From DATJLY01 sp035604615 (GTDB lineage Bacteria > Pseudomonadota > Alphaproteobacteria > ATCC43930 > CGMCC-115725), in NCBI GenBank assembly GCA_035604615.1, contig DATNID010000022.1:1-64000 (forward strand): a stretch of DNA of 64,000 bases, given 5' to 3'. Under the pieces are notes generated by a model. That model searched no databases, had not been told where the DNA came from, and was given only the letters and a program-made list of their open reading frames with translations. This document shows positions 8,283 through 16,122 of the stretch, one piece after another. A program made the translations under genes and the position numbers. Position 1 is the stretch's first letter, and each line of letters starts with the position of its first letter.

Positions 8283-9743
8283 GTGGCCGTTCTGGCCGGC
8301 GTGGCGCTCTTCGTGGCCGCGGTCGAGGTCGCCGCGGATTTGACCGGCGGCCCGCCGCCGCACGCGATCCTGCTGCTGATTCAGCCGGCGCTGTTCTTCT
8401 CGTTCGCGATGATGGGCGTGTTCATCGTCCATCTCATGAACGAGCCGGGCGACCGCGACATCGTCTGCCGCCTGGGCGTGGCGCTCGAGCTGGCGCGGTT
8501 GGCGCTCCTCTATGCGATCGGCGTCGCGCACCGGTGGGCCGACTTCACGCCCGGGATCATGCTGCTCTCGCTCGGTCCCGGCTTCGGCCTCGCGGCGCTG
8601 GCGGTGACGCTGACGCGGGCGCTGCGCGCCGACCGCTTCAGCGCCGAGCGCATCCGGCGCCGCGACGACATGATGGCCGTGCTGCCGTTCCTGCTGGCGA
8701 TCGTCGCGATTCCCTTCTTCCTGTGGACGACGCAGCGCATCCTTCCCTTGACGCTCGACGGGCGGCTTTATGAGTTCGACGAAGCCTTGGGCGTGGGGCG
8801 CTTCGCCCGTCTCGCGGCCGCCCTGTGCAATCGCGATCCGTGGCTCCTGAACGGATGCCGGATCGTCTATCTCGCCCTGCCACTCGCCGTCGTGGTGATG
8901 AACCGCAAGCCGGCGCTCGAGCACCGCGCGCGGCTCGCGACCTTGTGCATGATCGCGGCCGTGTTCGGCTTCATGCTCTATTTCGTCGTGCCGGCGACCG
9001 GGCCGCTCGGCGCCTTCGGCGACGCGCTCGTCCCGCCGGCGCCGCTTTCGGGCGCGCCGGCGCCAACCGTGCTGCCCTATGACCGCAATGCGATGCCGTC
9101 ATTGCACGCGGCGTGGGCCTATCTCGTGCTGATCTATGCGCGCGGCGCTGCGCTCGCCGTGCGCGCCGCGGTGTCGATTTTCCTGGCCTTGACACTGGTC
9201 GCGACCCTGGGCCTCGGCCAGCATTACGTCATCGATCTGGTGGTGGCGGTGCCGTTCGCGCTGGTCTTCCGCGCGGTCTGCGCGGGAAGCCTGAGGCTGC
9301 GCAGCCCCGCGCGCCGTCGCAGCCTGCTTCGGCGTGCTCGCCACCGCGGCGTGGATCGCATATTTCCGCATGAGCGCGGCTGGTCCGGACGGATCGGCTG
9401 CCGCGTGGACGATGGTGGCGGGCACTGTCGTCCTCGGCATCGCGCTCGAACAGGGTCTGGCGCGCGCCGAAGCGCGCCCGCGCGGCGTCTCCTAAGCGGC
9501 GGCGCTGCGATCCGAGCGGATCGAATGCCGTCCTTCGCGATAGCCGACGCGATAGGCGGCGCTGGCGCCGTCCGATACGCGCATGACCACCCGTTCGATC
9601 AGCGCGTCCATGCGTCCGTCGAGATAGCCGCGGCGGTAATCGAGGTCTTCGCGCGGATCGCGAGGCGTCGCCATGGGAGCCTCCATATGCCATTGCACGA
9701 ACAGCCAGAATTGCCGATTCGTCGGGCGGCGGGTGTGAGTTAA
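8283..9743 (+). CDS. PAP2-superfamily membrane phosphatase/transferase, probable frameshift
   Basis: Multi-helix membrane protein ending in a PAP2 domain, as in inositol-phosphoceramide-synthase-like and lipid phosphatase proteins. The motifs DRNAMPSLHAAWAY (near 265) and GLGQHYVIDLVVAVPFAL (near 310) carry the two active-site His. GTG start 33 bases after the tRNA. The frame stays open to 9743, but after about residue 338 the translation turns Arg-rich and loses all membrane character, while the +1 frame from 9301 gives two clean helices (AVAACFGVLATAAWIAYF; AWTMVAGTVVLGIAL) and stops at 9495. I infer a one-base frameshift between about 9270 and 9330, so the natural end is probably 9495. Sequencing error is equally possible. 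Confidence 0.75.
   Translation: MAVLAGVALFVAAVEVAADLTGGPPPHAILLLIQPALFFSFAMMGVFIVHLMNEPGDRDIVCRLGVALELARLALLYAIGVAHRWADFTPGIMLLSLGPGFGLAALAVTLTRALRADRFSAERIRRRDDMMAVLPFLLAIVAIPFFLWTTQRILPLTLDGRLYEFDEALGVGRFARLAAALCNRDPWLLNGCRIVYLALPLAVVVMNRKPALEHRARLATLCMIAAVFGFMLYFVVPATGPLGAFGDALVPPAPLSGAPAPTVLPYDRNAMPSLHAAWAYLVLIYARGAALAVRAAVSIFLALTLVATLGLGQHYVIDLVVAVPFALVFRAVCAGSLRLRSPARRRSLLRRARHRGVDRIFPHERGWSGRIGCRVDDGGGHCRPRHRARTGSGARRSAPARRLLSGGAAIRADRMPSFAIADAIGGAGAVRYAHDHPFDQRVHASVEIAAAVIEVFARIARRRHGSLHMPLHEQPELPIRRAAGVS
9492..9674 (-). CDS. Small hypothetical protein with two YxxGYxxG motifs
   Basis: A 60-residue soluble, charged protein that I do not recognise as a named family. Two related segments, DYRRGYLDGRMDALIE and AAYRVGYREGRHSI, each contain a Y-x-x-G-Y-x-x-G motif, suggesting a pair of similar helices. 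ATG 9674 has GGAGG five bases upstream, which supports it as a real gene and decides the start; the longer open frame from 9752 has no such site. Its stop overlaps the corrected stop (9493-9495) of the neighbouring membrane gene, which independently supports the frameshift reading there. Confidence 0.6.
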   Translation of the reverse strand: MATPRDPREDLDYRRGYLDGRMDALIERVVMRVSDGASAAYRVGYREGRHSIRSDRSAAA

Positions 9744-9801
9744 TGATGGCATCGCCCCAGGCGTAGCGCAGCATTCGCGTCTGCCCTACCATCGGTGGGA
9801 A

Positions 9802-11178
9802 GTGACCTCGGTTCCTCATTCCGCCCTGCCGGGCATCGCCTGGCCCGCCATCGTCCCGGACCGGAACGCGGGTCTGCTCGCCCTTGTGCAGCAGCTCGAG
9901 GAGACGCAATGGTGGCCGCAAGCCGCGCTCGAGGAGCAGCAGTTCCGCCAGCTCGGCCTCATCGCTGCGCACGCCTGGCGCAGCGTCCCGTTCTACCGCG
10001 CGCGGCTCGCTGCGGCGGGCTATCGGGAAGGCCAGGCGCTGACGCGCGAAATCTGGCGCCGGGTGCCGATCCTGACCCGGCGCGAGGTCGGCGCGAATTT
10101 CGACGCGCTGTCGAGCGGCGAAGCCATCGATGCGCACGGCCCGCGCGCGCTCGAGGTGTCGTCGGGCTCGACCGGAACGCCGGTCAAGGTGGCGATGACC
10201 GCGCTCGACCGGCTGTTCTGGCAGGCCTTCACCGTGCGCGAGGAGCTGTGGCAGCGCCGCGATCTCAGCCTCAAGCTCGCGGTGCTGCGCGCCGGCCTGC
10301 GCGAGATCGCGCCAACATCGGCCGGCGCGCTGTTGGACAACTGGGGCGCGCCGATGGCGACGCTCTATCCGACCGGGAAGATGGCGGTGCTCGATCTTGC
10401 CATCACCACCACCGCGGAGCAGGCGGCGTGGCTGGCGCGCGAGAACCCGGCCTATCTCCTGACCGTGCCGTCGGCCCTGCGCGCGCTGGCGCGGCACTTC
10501 GGCGCGCACGGGCCGGCGCTCCCGGCGCTCAGGGGCTTGCGCACCGTGGGCGAGGCGGTCGATGCCGAATTGCGGCGGGAGTGCCGCGACACCTGGGGCG
10601 TCGCCATCGCCGATCTCTACAGCGCGTCCGAGGTCGGCTACATCGCGCTGCAATGTCCGCTCTACGAGCACTACCACGTGCAGTCCGAATCCGCGCTGGT
10701 CGAGATCGTCGACGACGCCGGCGATCCCTGTCCGACCGGCGTGCCGGGGCGGGTGGTGGTGACGCCGCTCCATAATTTCGCCATGCCGCTGTTGCGCTAT
10801 GCCATCGGCGACATCGCCGAGCCGGGCGCGCCGTGCGCGTGCGGCCGCTCCCTGCCGGTGCTGACGCGCATCCTGGGGCGGGCGCGGGCGATGCTGGTGC
10901 TGGCATCGGGGGCGCGGCGCTATCCGACCGGATGGTTCCGCAACTTTTCCCGCGTCGACGGGCTGGTCCAGTTCCAGCTCGTGCAGCGGAGTCTCGATGC
11001 CTTGGAGCTGCGCCTGGTGACGCGGCCGCCCTTCGGCGCGGGCGACGAGGACCGGCTGCGGCACATGCTGCATCAGGCGCTGGGCGCGTCCTACGCCGTC
11101 ACGTTCACCCATCTCGACGACATCCCGCGCGCGCCGAGCGGCAAGTTCTTCGAGTTCCTGTGCGAGATCGGCGACTGA
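9802..11178 (+). CDS. PaaK/CapK-like adenylate-forming enzyme
   Basis: Adenylating enzyme of the phenylacetate-CoA ligase/CapK branch, expected to activate a carboxylate with ATP. The phosphate-binding loop is VSSGSTGTPVKVAM near residue 118; YSASEVGYIALQC, LLRYAIGDIAEPG and the C-terminal RAPSGKFFEFL are the remaining AMP-binding blocks. A CACGRSLPVL stretch recalls the metal-binding segment of PaaK. GTG start at 9802; 458 aa is normal. It runs tail to tail with a methyltransferase gene ten bases away. No degradation-pathway genes for phenylacetate are near, so the substrate is open. Confidence 0.8.
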   Translation: MTSVPHSALPGIAWPAIVPDRNAGLLALVQQLEETQWWPQAALEEQQFRQLGLIAAHAWRSVPFYRARLAAAGYREGQALTREIWRRVPILTRREVGANFDALSSGEAIDAHGPRALEVSSGSTGTPVKVAMTALDRLFWQAFTVREELWQRRDLSLKLAVLRAGLREIAPTSAGALLDNWGAPMATLYPTGKMAVLDLAITTTAEQAAWLARENPAYLLTVPSALRALARHFGAHGPALPALRGLRTVGEAVDAELRRECRDTWGVAIADLYSASEVGYIALQCPLYEHYHVQSESALVEIVDDAGDPCPTGVPGRVVVTPLHNFAMPLLRYAIGDIAEPGAPCACGRSLPVLTRILGRARAMLVLASGARRYPTGWFRNFSRVDGLVQFQLVQRSLDALELRLVTRPPFGAGDEDRLRHMLHQALGASYAVTFTHLDDIPRAPSGKFFEFLCEIGD

Positions 11179-11188
11179 GGCGCAAGGC

Positions 11189-12142
11189 TCACGCGCGCAC
11201 CGCGACGAGCGACGCGAACCAGGCGCTGCCCGCCATGTTGGCGAGCTTGAGCCCGCTGGTGCCGCGGCCTTCGACCGACGCGAGGTCGAGCGCCTCGACG
11301 CGGAAGCCGCCGCGCTCGAACAGATCCCGCAGCTCCTCGGCCGAGCGCACCGGATAGGAGGACCGCGTGGCGATGAACCCGTCGGCCAAGGCCTCGAGCT
11401 CCGCCCGCTCGAGGCCGAGCCCGCCGCCGTCGCGCAGCAGGCGCTCCTTGAAGAGGCGTGCATGCTCGGCGCCGAGCGCGACCGTCGCCGGCGCGTCGGG
11501 TCGGATGCGGTTGACGGTGACGACGCGGCCGCCCGGCGCGAGCAGACTGTGCCAATGGGCGATGAGGCCGGCGCGCGTCTCCGGCGCGAAATGGCCGAGG
11601 ATGGAATGGGTGCAGACGATGTCGAACGGCTTGGACGGCCGGTAGGACACCATGTCCGCGACCTCGGTCGCGATTGCCGCGCCGACGCGCGCGCCATACC
11701 ACGAAGCGAGACGCAGCGGCGTTTCGCACAGATCGATGACGACGAGATCGGCGCTCTCGCCGGCGCGCGCGAAGGCGTGGAGCGCGTGCGCCGGCATCGC
11801 ATAATCCGCGCAGCCCGCCACCAGCACGCGGCGCGCGCCCGCGCGGATCAGCGTGCGGAACGCATCCCCGTAGAACGGCGCGTGATCGCCCGGCGTGGTG
11901 ACGAGATCGAGCTGGCGCAGATATTGCCAGCCGCCGTGGAACCACGCGCAGCTCCGGCCGCGGCGGTCAAGTTGGCGGCACAGGCGCTGCGACCACGCCC
12001 AAGCCAAGGGCGCGGAGAGCGCCAGGTCCTCGTCCGGTAGGGCCATGGCAGCGATGGTATCGAAGCGCACGCGACTCGAATACGCGTAAAATTGTAGCGA
12101 GCGGTAAAGCTCCGTAAATGCGATGGGCGTAAGGTTCCGCAT
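11189..12142 (-). CDS. Class I SAM-dependent methyltransferase
   Basis: A 317-residue protein with a Rossmann methyltransferase core: motif I is unusual, VLVAGCADYAMPAHAL, with an AGC in place of the common GxGxG; DLVVIDLCETPL is the ribose-binding acid, FDIVCTHSILGHF is motif IV and LLAPGGRVVTVNRI motif V. The N-terminal 90 residues are a helical cap. ATG 12142 is chosen because the frame upstream enters the divergent PilZ gene. Convergent with the PaaK-like gene. Acceptor substrate unknown. Confidence 0.8.
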   Translation of the reverse strand: MRNLTPIAFTELYRSLQFYAYSSRVRFDTIAAMALPDEDLALSAPLAWAWSQRLCRQLDRRGRSCAWFHGGWQYLRQLDLVTTPGDHAPFYGDAFRTLIRAGARRVLVAGCADYAMPAHALHAFARAGESADLVVIDLCETPLRLASWYGARVGAAIATEVADMVSYRPSKPFDIVCTHSILGHFAPETRAGLIAHWHSLLAPGGRVVTVNRIRPDAPATVALGAEHARLFKERLLRDGGGLGLERAELEALADGFIATRSSYPVRSAEELRDLFERGGFRVEALDLASVEGRGTSGLKLANMAGSAWFASLVAVRA

Positions 12143-12168
12143 CGTCAGCTCGAGCAAGGTCGTATCCC

Positions 12169-12516
12169 GTGTCGATCGAGGACGCCGTCCCCCAAACGCG
12201 CCGCGAAGCAACGCCCGCGGCGAGCGCGCACGAGCGCCGCGCGCATCGCCGCAAGCCGACGCTGTGGGAGGGACGCCTCGACACCGATGTCGGCGCCTTC
12301 GCCTGCGTCGTCCTCAACATCTCGCAGGGTGGCGCCATGGTGCAGCTCTCGGCGCCGCTCGCGTCGACGCGTCGCGCGACCTTGATGATCGAGCGCTTCG
12401 GCACGCTCAACGCCAACATCGTCTGGCACCTTCCGCACGAGGGCAAGATCGGCCTGCGCTTCGTCGATCCGCCGCAGAAGGTCGCGCGCGTCCTGTGCGG
12501 TGCGCTGCCGCTCTAG
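12169..12516 (+). CDS. PilZ domain protein
   Basis: Single PilZ domain of 115 residues, a fold that often binds cyclic di-GMP. The ligand motif appears as ERRAHRRKPTLWEG (RxxxR type) followed by VVLNISQGGAMVQL ((D/N)xSxxG type), so binding is plausible. GTG start, 26 bases from the divergent methyltransferase start, so the two share one very short promoter gap. No other cyclic di-GMP protein lies near except YajQ 4 kb away. Confidence 0.85.
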   Translation: MSIEDAVPQTRREATPAASAHERRAHRRKPTLWEGRLDTDVGAFACVVLNISQGGAMVQLSAPLASTRRATLMIERFGTLNANIVWHLPHEGKIGLRFVDPPQKVARVLCGALPL

Positions 12517-12548
12517 TCGCGCCTCCCATCCGTGCTACTCTCCACCGG

Positions 12549-12920
12549 ATGATCACGAACGGGTTCTACAAGGTCACTTACGGCGGCGCGACCGGGTCGG
12601 GCTTCGGCATGCTCGCCTTCTTCAATGGCGCGATCGTGGGCTTGGACGAGGCCGGCGTGCGCTATGACGGCGAGTACGGCGAGGACGATATGACGGGCGC
12701 CGTGCAGATGCACATGACCGTGACGGTGCCGGAGAACGTGGCGCTCGTGGTCGGCACGCCGGCGCGCGGCGAGGCCTGGTCGTTCGCGGTCGACGCCGTG
12801 CTGCCGCCGGGATTCGCGGGGGGCGCGCCCACCAAGCTCAGGACCCGCTTCGGCGTCGTCACCGTCGCCTTCACCCTGCTGCGCGGGATCGATCCGCCCA
12901 AGCCCGACATCGTGACATAA
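12549..12920 (+). CDS. GrlR-like small regulatory-domain protein
   Basis: A 123-residue soluble protein that opens MITNGFYKVTYGGATGSGFG and continues with a beta-rich pattern (VGLDEAGVRYDGEYGEDDMTG, split here by GV), resembling the GrlR fold found as a negative regulator in type III secretion loci and as free-standing proteins in many soil bacteria. No secretion genes are near, so the regulatory role is not implied. It lies 32 bases after the PilZ gene and 12 before the next gene, consistent with one transcript. Family assignment is by memory of the N-terminal pattern and is tentative. Confidence 0.55.
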   Translation: MITNGFYKVTYGGATGSGFGMLAFFNGAIVGLDEAGVRYDGEYGEDDMTGAVQMHMTVTVPENVALVVGTPARGEAWSFAVDAVLPPGFAGGAPTKLRTRFGVVTVAFTLLRGIDPPKPDIVT

Positions 12921-12932
12921 GGAGAGCCCCTG

Positions 12933-13895
12933 ATGGCGCAGCCCGAGCATTGGGCCAATCCCGTCACCACGCGCTCGCTCGTCATGCTCGAGATCGCCGC
13001 CGCGCTGGTCGCCGGCGACGACGTCACCCTGCAACAGGCGCAGGTGCAATTGAAGCAGCAGGGCAGCGGCGGCTGGAATCTGCGCCTGTTCGGCTCGGGC
13101 GCGTTCGACGGGATCGACGCGGTGCTGCGGCGCGAGGCCGATCTCGCCACCATCAATCCCGCCCAGGGGCTGATGATGGCCCATCGCGGCCTCGGCCCCT
13201 ATGCCAGCCCGCAGCCGGTGCGGCAGATCGCGGTGATCCCGTCCTACGACACCTATGCCTTCGCGGTCAGGCCCGAGCTCGGCCTGGCCTGCTTCGAGGA
13301 CATCGCCGTGAAGAAGCCGCGCCTCGTCTTCGCGCTGCGCGGGCAGCGCGAGCATTGCATGAATGTGATCCTGCGCGATTTGTGCAAGGCCGCGGGCTTC
13401 GCGCTCGAGGACATCAATTCGTGGGGCGGGGAGGTGCGCTACGACGGCACCCTGCCGTTCCCCGACGGGCCCAAATTCGCCGCCGCGGTCAAGGGCGAGA
13501 CCAACGCGCTCATCGACGAGGCGGCGGACGTGTGGACCAACGAGGCGATCGATGCCGGCCTCGTCATGCTGCCGATGGCGGCGGAAACGGTCGCCAAGCT
13601 CGAGGCGCGGGGCTATCGCGGCGGCGTGATGAAGAAGAGCATGTACCCCAAGCTGCCGCGCGATTATCCGACCATCGACTTCAGCGGCTGGCCGATCTTC
13701 TGCCACGCCGAGCTGCATGAGGAGCGCGTGCGCGCCATTTGCGAGGCGCTCGACCGGCGCAAGCATCTCATCCTGTGGCAGGGCGCGGGACCGCTCCCGG
13801 TCGAGCGCATGTGCCGCGAGGCCGAGGACACGCCGCAGCTCGTCCCCTACCACCCGGCCGCGGAACGCTACTGGCGCGAGCGCGGCTATTTGTAA
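12933..13895 (+). CDS. TAXI-like solute-binding fold protein lacking a signal peptide
   Basis: A 320-residue protein with features of TAXI/TRAP binding proteins: EIAAALVAGDDVTLQQAQVQ, DAVLRREADLATINPAQGLM (phrases shared with ligand-binding lobes) and a C-terminal CEALDRRKHLILWQGAGPLP. The start is set by AAGGAG upstream of ATG 12933, and the first residues MAQPEHWANPVTTRSLVMLE contain no signal peptide, so the product appears cytoplasmic. Either an export signal was lost or the fold serves as an intracellular sensor or enzyme. Follows the GrlR-like gene by 12 bases. Confidence 0.65.
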   Translation: MAQPEHWANPVTTRSLVMLEIAAALVAGDDVTLQQAQVQLKQQGSGGWNLRLFGSGAFDGIDAVLRREADLATINPAQGLMMAHRGLGPYASPQPVRQIAVIPSYDTYAFAVRPELGLACFEDIAVKKPRLVFALRGQREHCMNVILRDLCKAAGFALEDINSWGGEVRYDGTLPFPDGPKFAAAVKGETNALIDEAADVWTNEAIDAGLVMLPMAAETVAKLEARGYRGGVMKKSMYPKLPRDYPTIDFSGWPIFCHAELHEERVRAICEALDRRKHLILWQGAGPLPVERMCREAEDTPQLVPYHPAAERYWRERGYL

Positions 13896-13987
13896 GGACC
13901 GAGGGCCGCGTCGCGGTTTGGACTTCCGCGTCTGACTCGTTTTTGGACATTTCGCCTGCCCCGCGCAGGCCTGCCGCGCGGGACGGC

Positions 13988-15055
13988 CTACTGCACGGTG
14001 GCCTTGTTCGTGACCGGCCCGATGAGGGCCTCGAAGCGCTTCCGGAGCGAAGCGGGCCGTGTTCCATCGCCGAGAAAATCGCGATATCCGTTCGCGAACC
14101 GGGGGCTGGTCAGCGGCGGCAGGCCCGCGGGCGGCGGCACGTCCTTGCGCGATGAATAGAGAATCGGCACGCGGCTCTGCTGCTCCTTGCTCAAGCTCCA
14201 GCTCAGAAAGAGCTTTGCGGCATTGGGATGGGGCGCGTTCTTGAGGATGCCGCCGGCGGTGAAGAAGACCGGCGTCTTGTCCTTCGCCGGCATCGCGATC
14301 TTCAGGTTGCCGCCGGGGCCGGGACCGCTGGTCTGCGAGCCGTTGGTGATGTCGAAGCTGACGAAGTCCGTGCCGGATTTGACGCGGGCCGCGACGTCGC
14401 GATGCCCTTGGATGAAATAGGGCTCGTTCGCCATGTACTTCTTCATGTAGTCCCAGCCGTATTTCCGCACGATCAGGTCGAAATTATAGAGCGTCGCATC
14501 GTCGTCGGTCGGATAGACGGTGACGATCTTGCCGCGGAACTGCGGCTTGAGGAAATCGAGCGCCGACTTGGGCACGTCGGCCTCCTGCACCTTGTCGGGA
14601 TTATAGCCGTACAACATCGGGATCGCATTCACGGCCACCCAGGCGCCGTTCTTGTCCTTCATGGCGTCGAGAACCTGGTCGAAGCCCTCCGGTTTGAAGT
14701 GCATGAGTGCGCCCGCTTTGTCCCAGCGGTGATAATCCTGGATCGTTTGGAACTGCACGAAATCCGCGGTGACTTTGTTGTCCTTGAGCTGCTGGTCGAT
14801 CTCATTGTCGAGGACGTTGCTGAACCCGCCATGGGGCGTGACGGCGATGCCGGGGAAGCGCTTCTCGAACGCGTCCGCCGCCGCCTTCGCCCCCGCCGGC
14901 CCGGCGCCGGTGTAGATCACCAGCGCCTTTTCGAGCTTCGCTTTCTCGTATAGCTGATCGATGGTTTCGGCCCGCGCCGCCGAAAGTGGCACCAATATGA
15001 GAAGAACCAGCAGCGACAAGGCCGATTCGCGTAGTCCCGTCGTCCGGCACGGCAT
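13988..15055 (-). CDS. Iron(III)-type ABC transporter substrate-binding protein
   Basis: Periplasmic protein of the AfuA/SfuA (extracellular solute-binding family 1) type. The signal peptide is MPCRTTGLRESALSLLVLL with a cut near SAARA-ETI; then ALVIYTGAGPAGAKAAADAF, a usual N-lobe block, and SWSLSKEQQSRVPI with SSRKDVPPP in the C lobe. ATG 15055 is preceded by GAGGGGGAAC. No permease or ATPase lies beside it; downstream, on the other strand, is another binding-fold gene. The ligand may be ferric iron or an organic acid; sequence does not decide. Confidence 0.83.
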   Translation of the reverse strand: MPCRTTGLRESALSLLVLLILVPLSAARAETIDQLYEKAKLEKALVIYTGAGPAGAKAAADAFEKRFPGIAVTPHGGFSNVLDNEIDQQLKDNKVTADFVQFQTIQDYHRWDKAGALMHFKPEGFDQVLDAMKDKNGAWVAVNAIPMLYGYNPDKVQEADVPKSALDFLKPQFRGKIVTVYPTDDDATLYNFDLIVRKYGWDYMKKYMANEPYFIQGHRDVAARVKSGTDFVSFDITNGSQTSGPGPGGNLKIAMPAKDKTPVFFTAGGILKNAPHPNAAKLFLSWSLSKEQQSRVPILYSSRKDVPPPAGLPPLTSPRFANGYRDFLGDGTRPASLRKRFEALIGPVTNKATVQ

Positions 15056-15458
15056 GCGTTCCCCCTCGGAGCCCTCGGCTCACCGCTTTATTCGGAATGC
15101 GATCATAGCATGGTTCACCGCCGCGGCGCATTCCCCTGGCTCAAGATTTAGGCCGGCTTCCGCACATGCTCATTTGAGAAAATTTGCGCTCTCCGAGTTT
15201 CATTCTCGTAGGCGTGGTTCGAGACGGCGAGCGAGTTGGCCGCGCAAACCCCGTTAAGCGAAAAGCTATTTCCGGTGATGGCACAAATGCGAAGCGCTGG
15301 CATGTCCACTTCGCAGCCGCTTTCGGTGCTTGAGCGGACGTGATGAGCACGCCGCAGGACTGGCGCTGTTGACCCGATGCGGACGTGCGTATTGAGGTTC
15401 ACTTTCCATCACCACGACATGGTAGATTTCGGACTCGGATACGCCTTGGGGGACACAT
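15056..15458. other. Gene-free stretch before a decayed binding-protein gene
   Basis: No credible coding region was found on either strand. The first 220 bases hold nothing recognisable beyond the promoter region expected for the divergent binding-protein gene at 15055. The second half contains copy A of a repeated upstream element (15280-15388). The N-terminal coding part of a PF04392 gene, which should lie between about 15390 and 15458, is missing. Confidence 0.6.
15280..15388 (+). repeat. Upstream repeat element, copy A
   Basis: Aligns without gaps to 24266-24374 (copy B), about 70% identical by hand count over 109 bases. The strongest shared blocks are GCCGCTTTCGGTGC, AGCxCGCCGC, GGACTGG and TTGACCC. 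Both copies lie just upstream of a PF04392-type binding-protein gene in the same orientation. Function unknown; it could be a promoter-operator unit moved together with these genes. Confidence 0.65.
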
Positions 15459-15989
15459 GTGGCGGCGCGTCCCATAACGCCCGTGGCCTTCGTCACCGGT
15501 GCCGACCCGGTGAAACTGGGGCTCGTTGAGAGTCTTGCGCGACCGGGTGCCAACGCGACGGGCGTCACCGTGTTCCTCCAGTCGCTGATAGCAAAGCGCT
15601 TGGAGCTGTTGCACCAGCTGGTGCCAAATGCGAAGCAGATCGCGGATCTCACCGATCTGAATTATCCTGGACACGCGCCGCCTCCGATTGAGGCTGCGCG
15701 GCTCCTCGGCCTCGAGCTGAGAACCCAGAGCGCAAGCACGCTGGCAGAGTTGGACCAGGCATTTGCGGCTTTTGCCAATGACCGGCTCGGCGGGGTCCTC
15801 ATCGCCGTGCTTCCATTCTTCATTTCGATTCCCACGCGCAGTCGAATCCTGTCGCTGGCAATGAAATACGGCATTCCGACCCAATTCGGCTCTCGCGACC
15901 AGACCGAGGCTGGAAATGTTATGAGCTATGGTGCAAGCCTGACTATTCCGCCTATGCTCCTCGCCCGCGCGGACGAAGTGATCGAATAG
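15459..15989 (+). pseudogene. Decayed PF04392 solute-binding protein gene
   Basis: Translation VAFVTGADPVKLGLVESLAR onward matches the middle of the intact gene at 24472-25458 (VVVFTGGDPVALGLVASLNR). About 105 N-terminal residues including the signal peptide are gone. Near the C-terminus another roughly 50 residues are missing: after GNVMSYGASLT the frame jumps to IPPMLLARADEVIE, the conserved tail. The reading frame itself is still open from a GTG at 15459, so the damage is by two deletions rather than frameshifts. Without a signal peptide or hinge segment it cannot be a working periplasmic receptor. Confidence 0.75.
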
Positions 15990-16122
15990 GCAGGCAGATG
16001 TCGGCACATAACGGACCGTCAAGCTGAGACGCTCCCGGTCCGAGCGCAGCCATTGCGCCCGGGCGCGGGACGCGGGAAAATGCCGCTCAGCGGGGCCAAG
16101 CATCAACACGAAGGACCGGGCG

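Noticed and set aside
9229..11802. An 857-codon open frame on the minus strand
   Set aside because: It overlaps the PaaK-like gene and part of the methyltransferase gene, is Arg/Ser/Pro-rich, and shows no domain pattern; long antisense frames are expected in DNA this GC-rich.
13960..13982. CCCGCGC/GCGCGGG inverted repeat between convergent genes
   Set aside because: No T-run follows on either strand, so it is not supported as an intrinsic terminator; such short GC stems are frequent by chance here.
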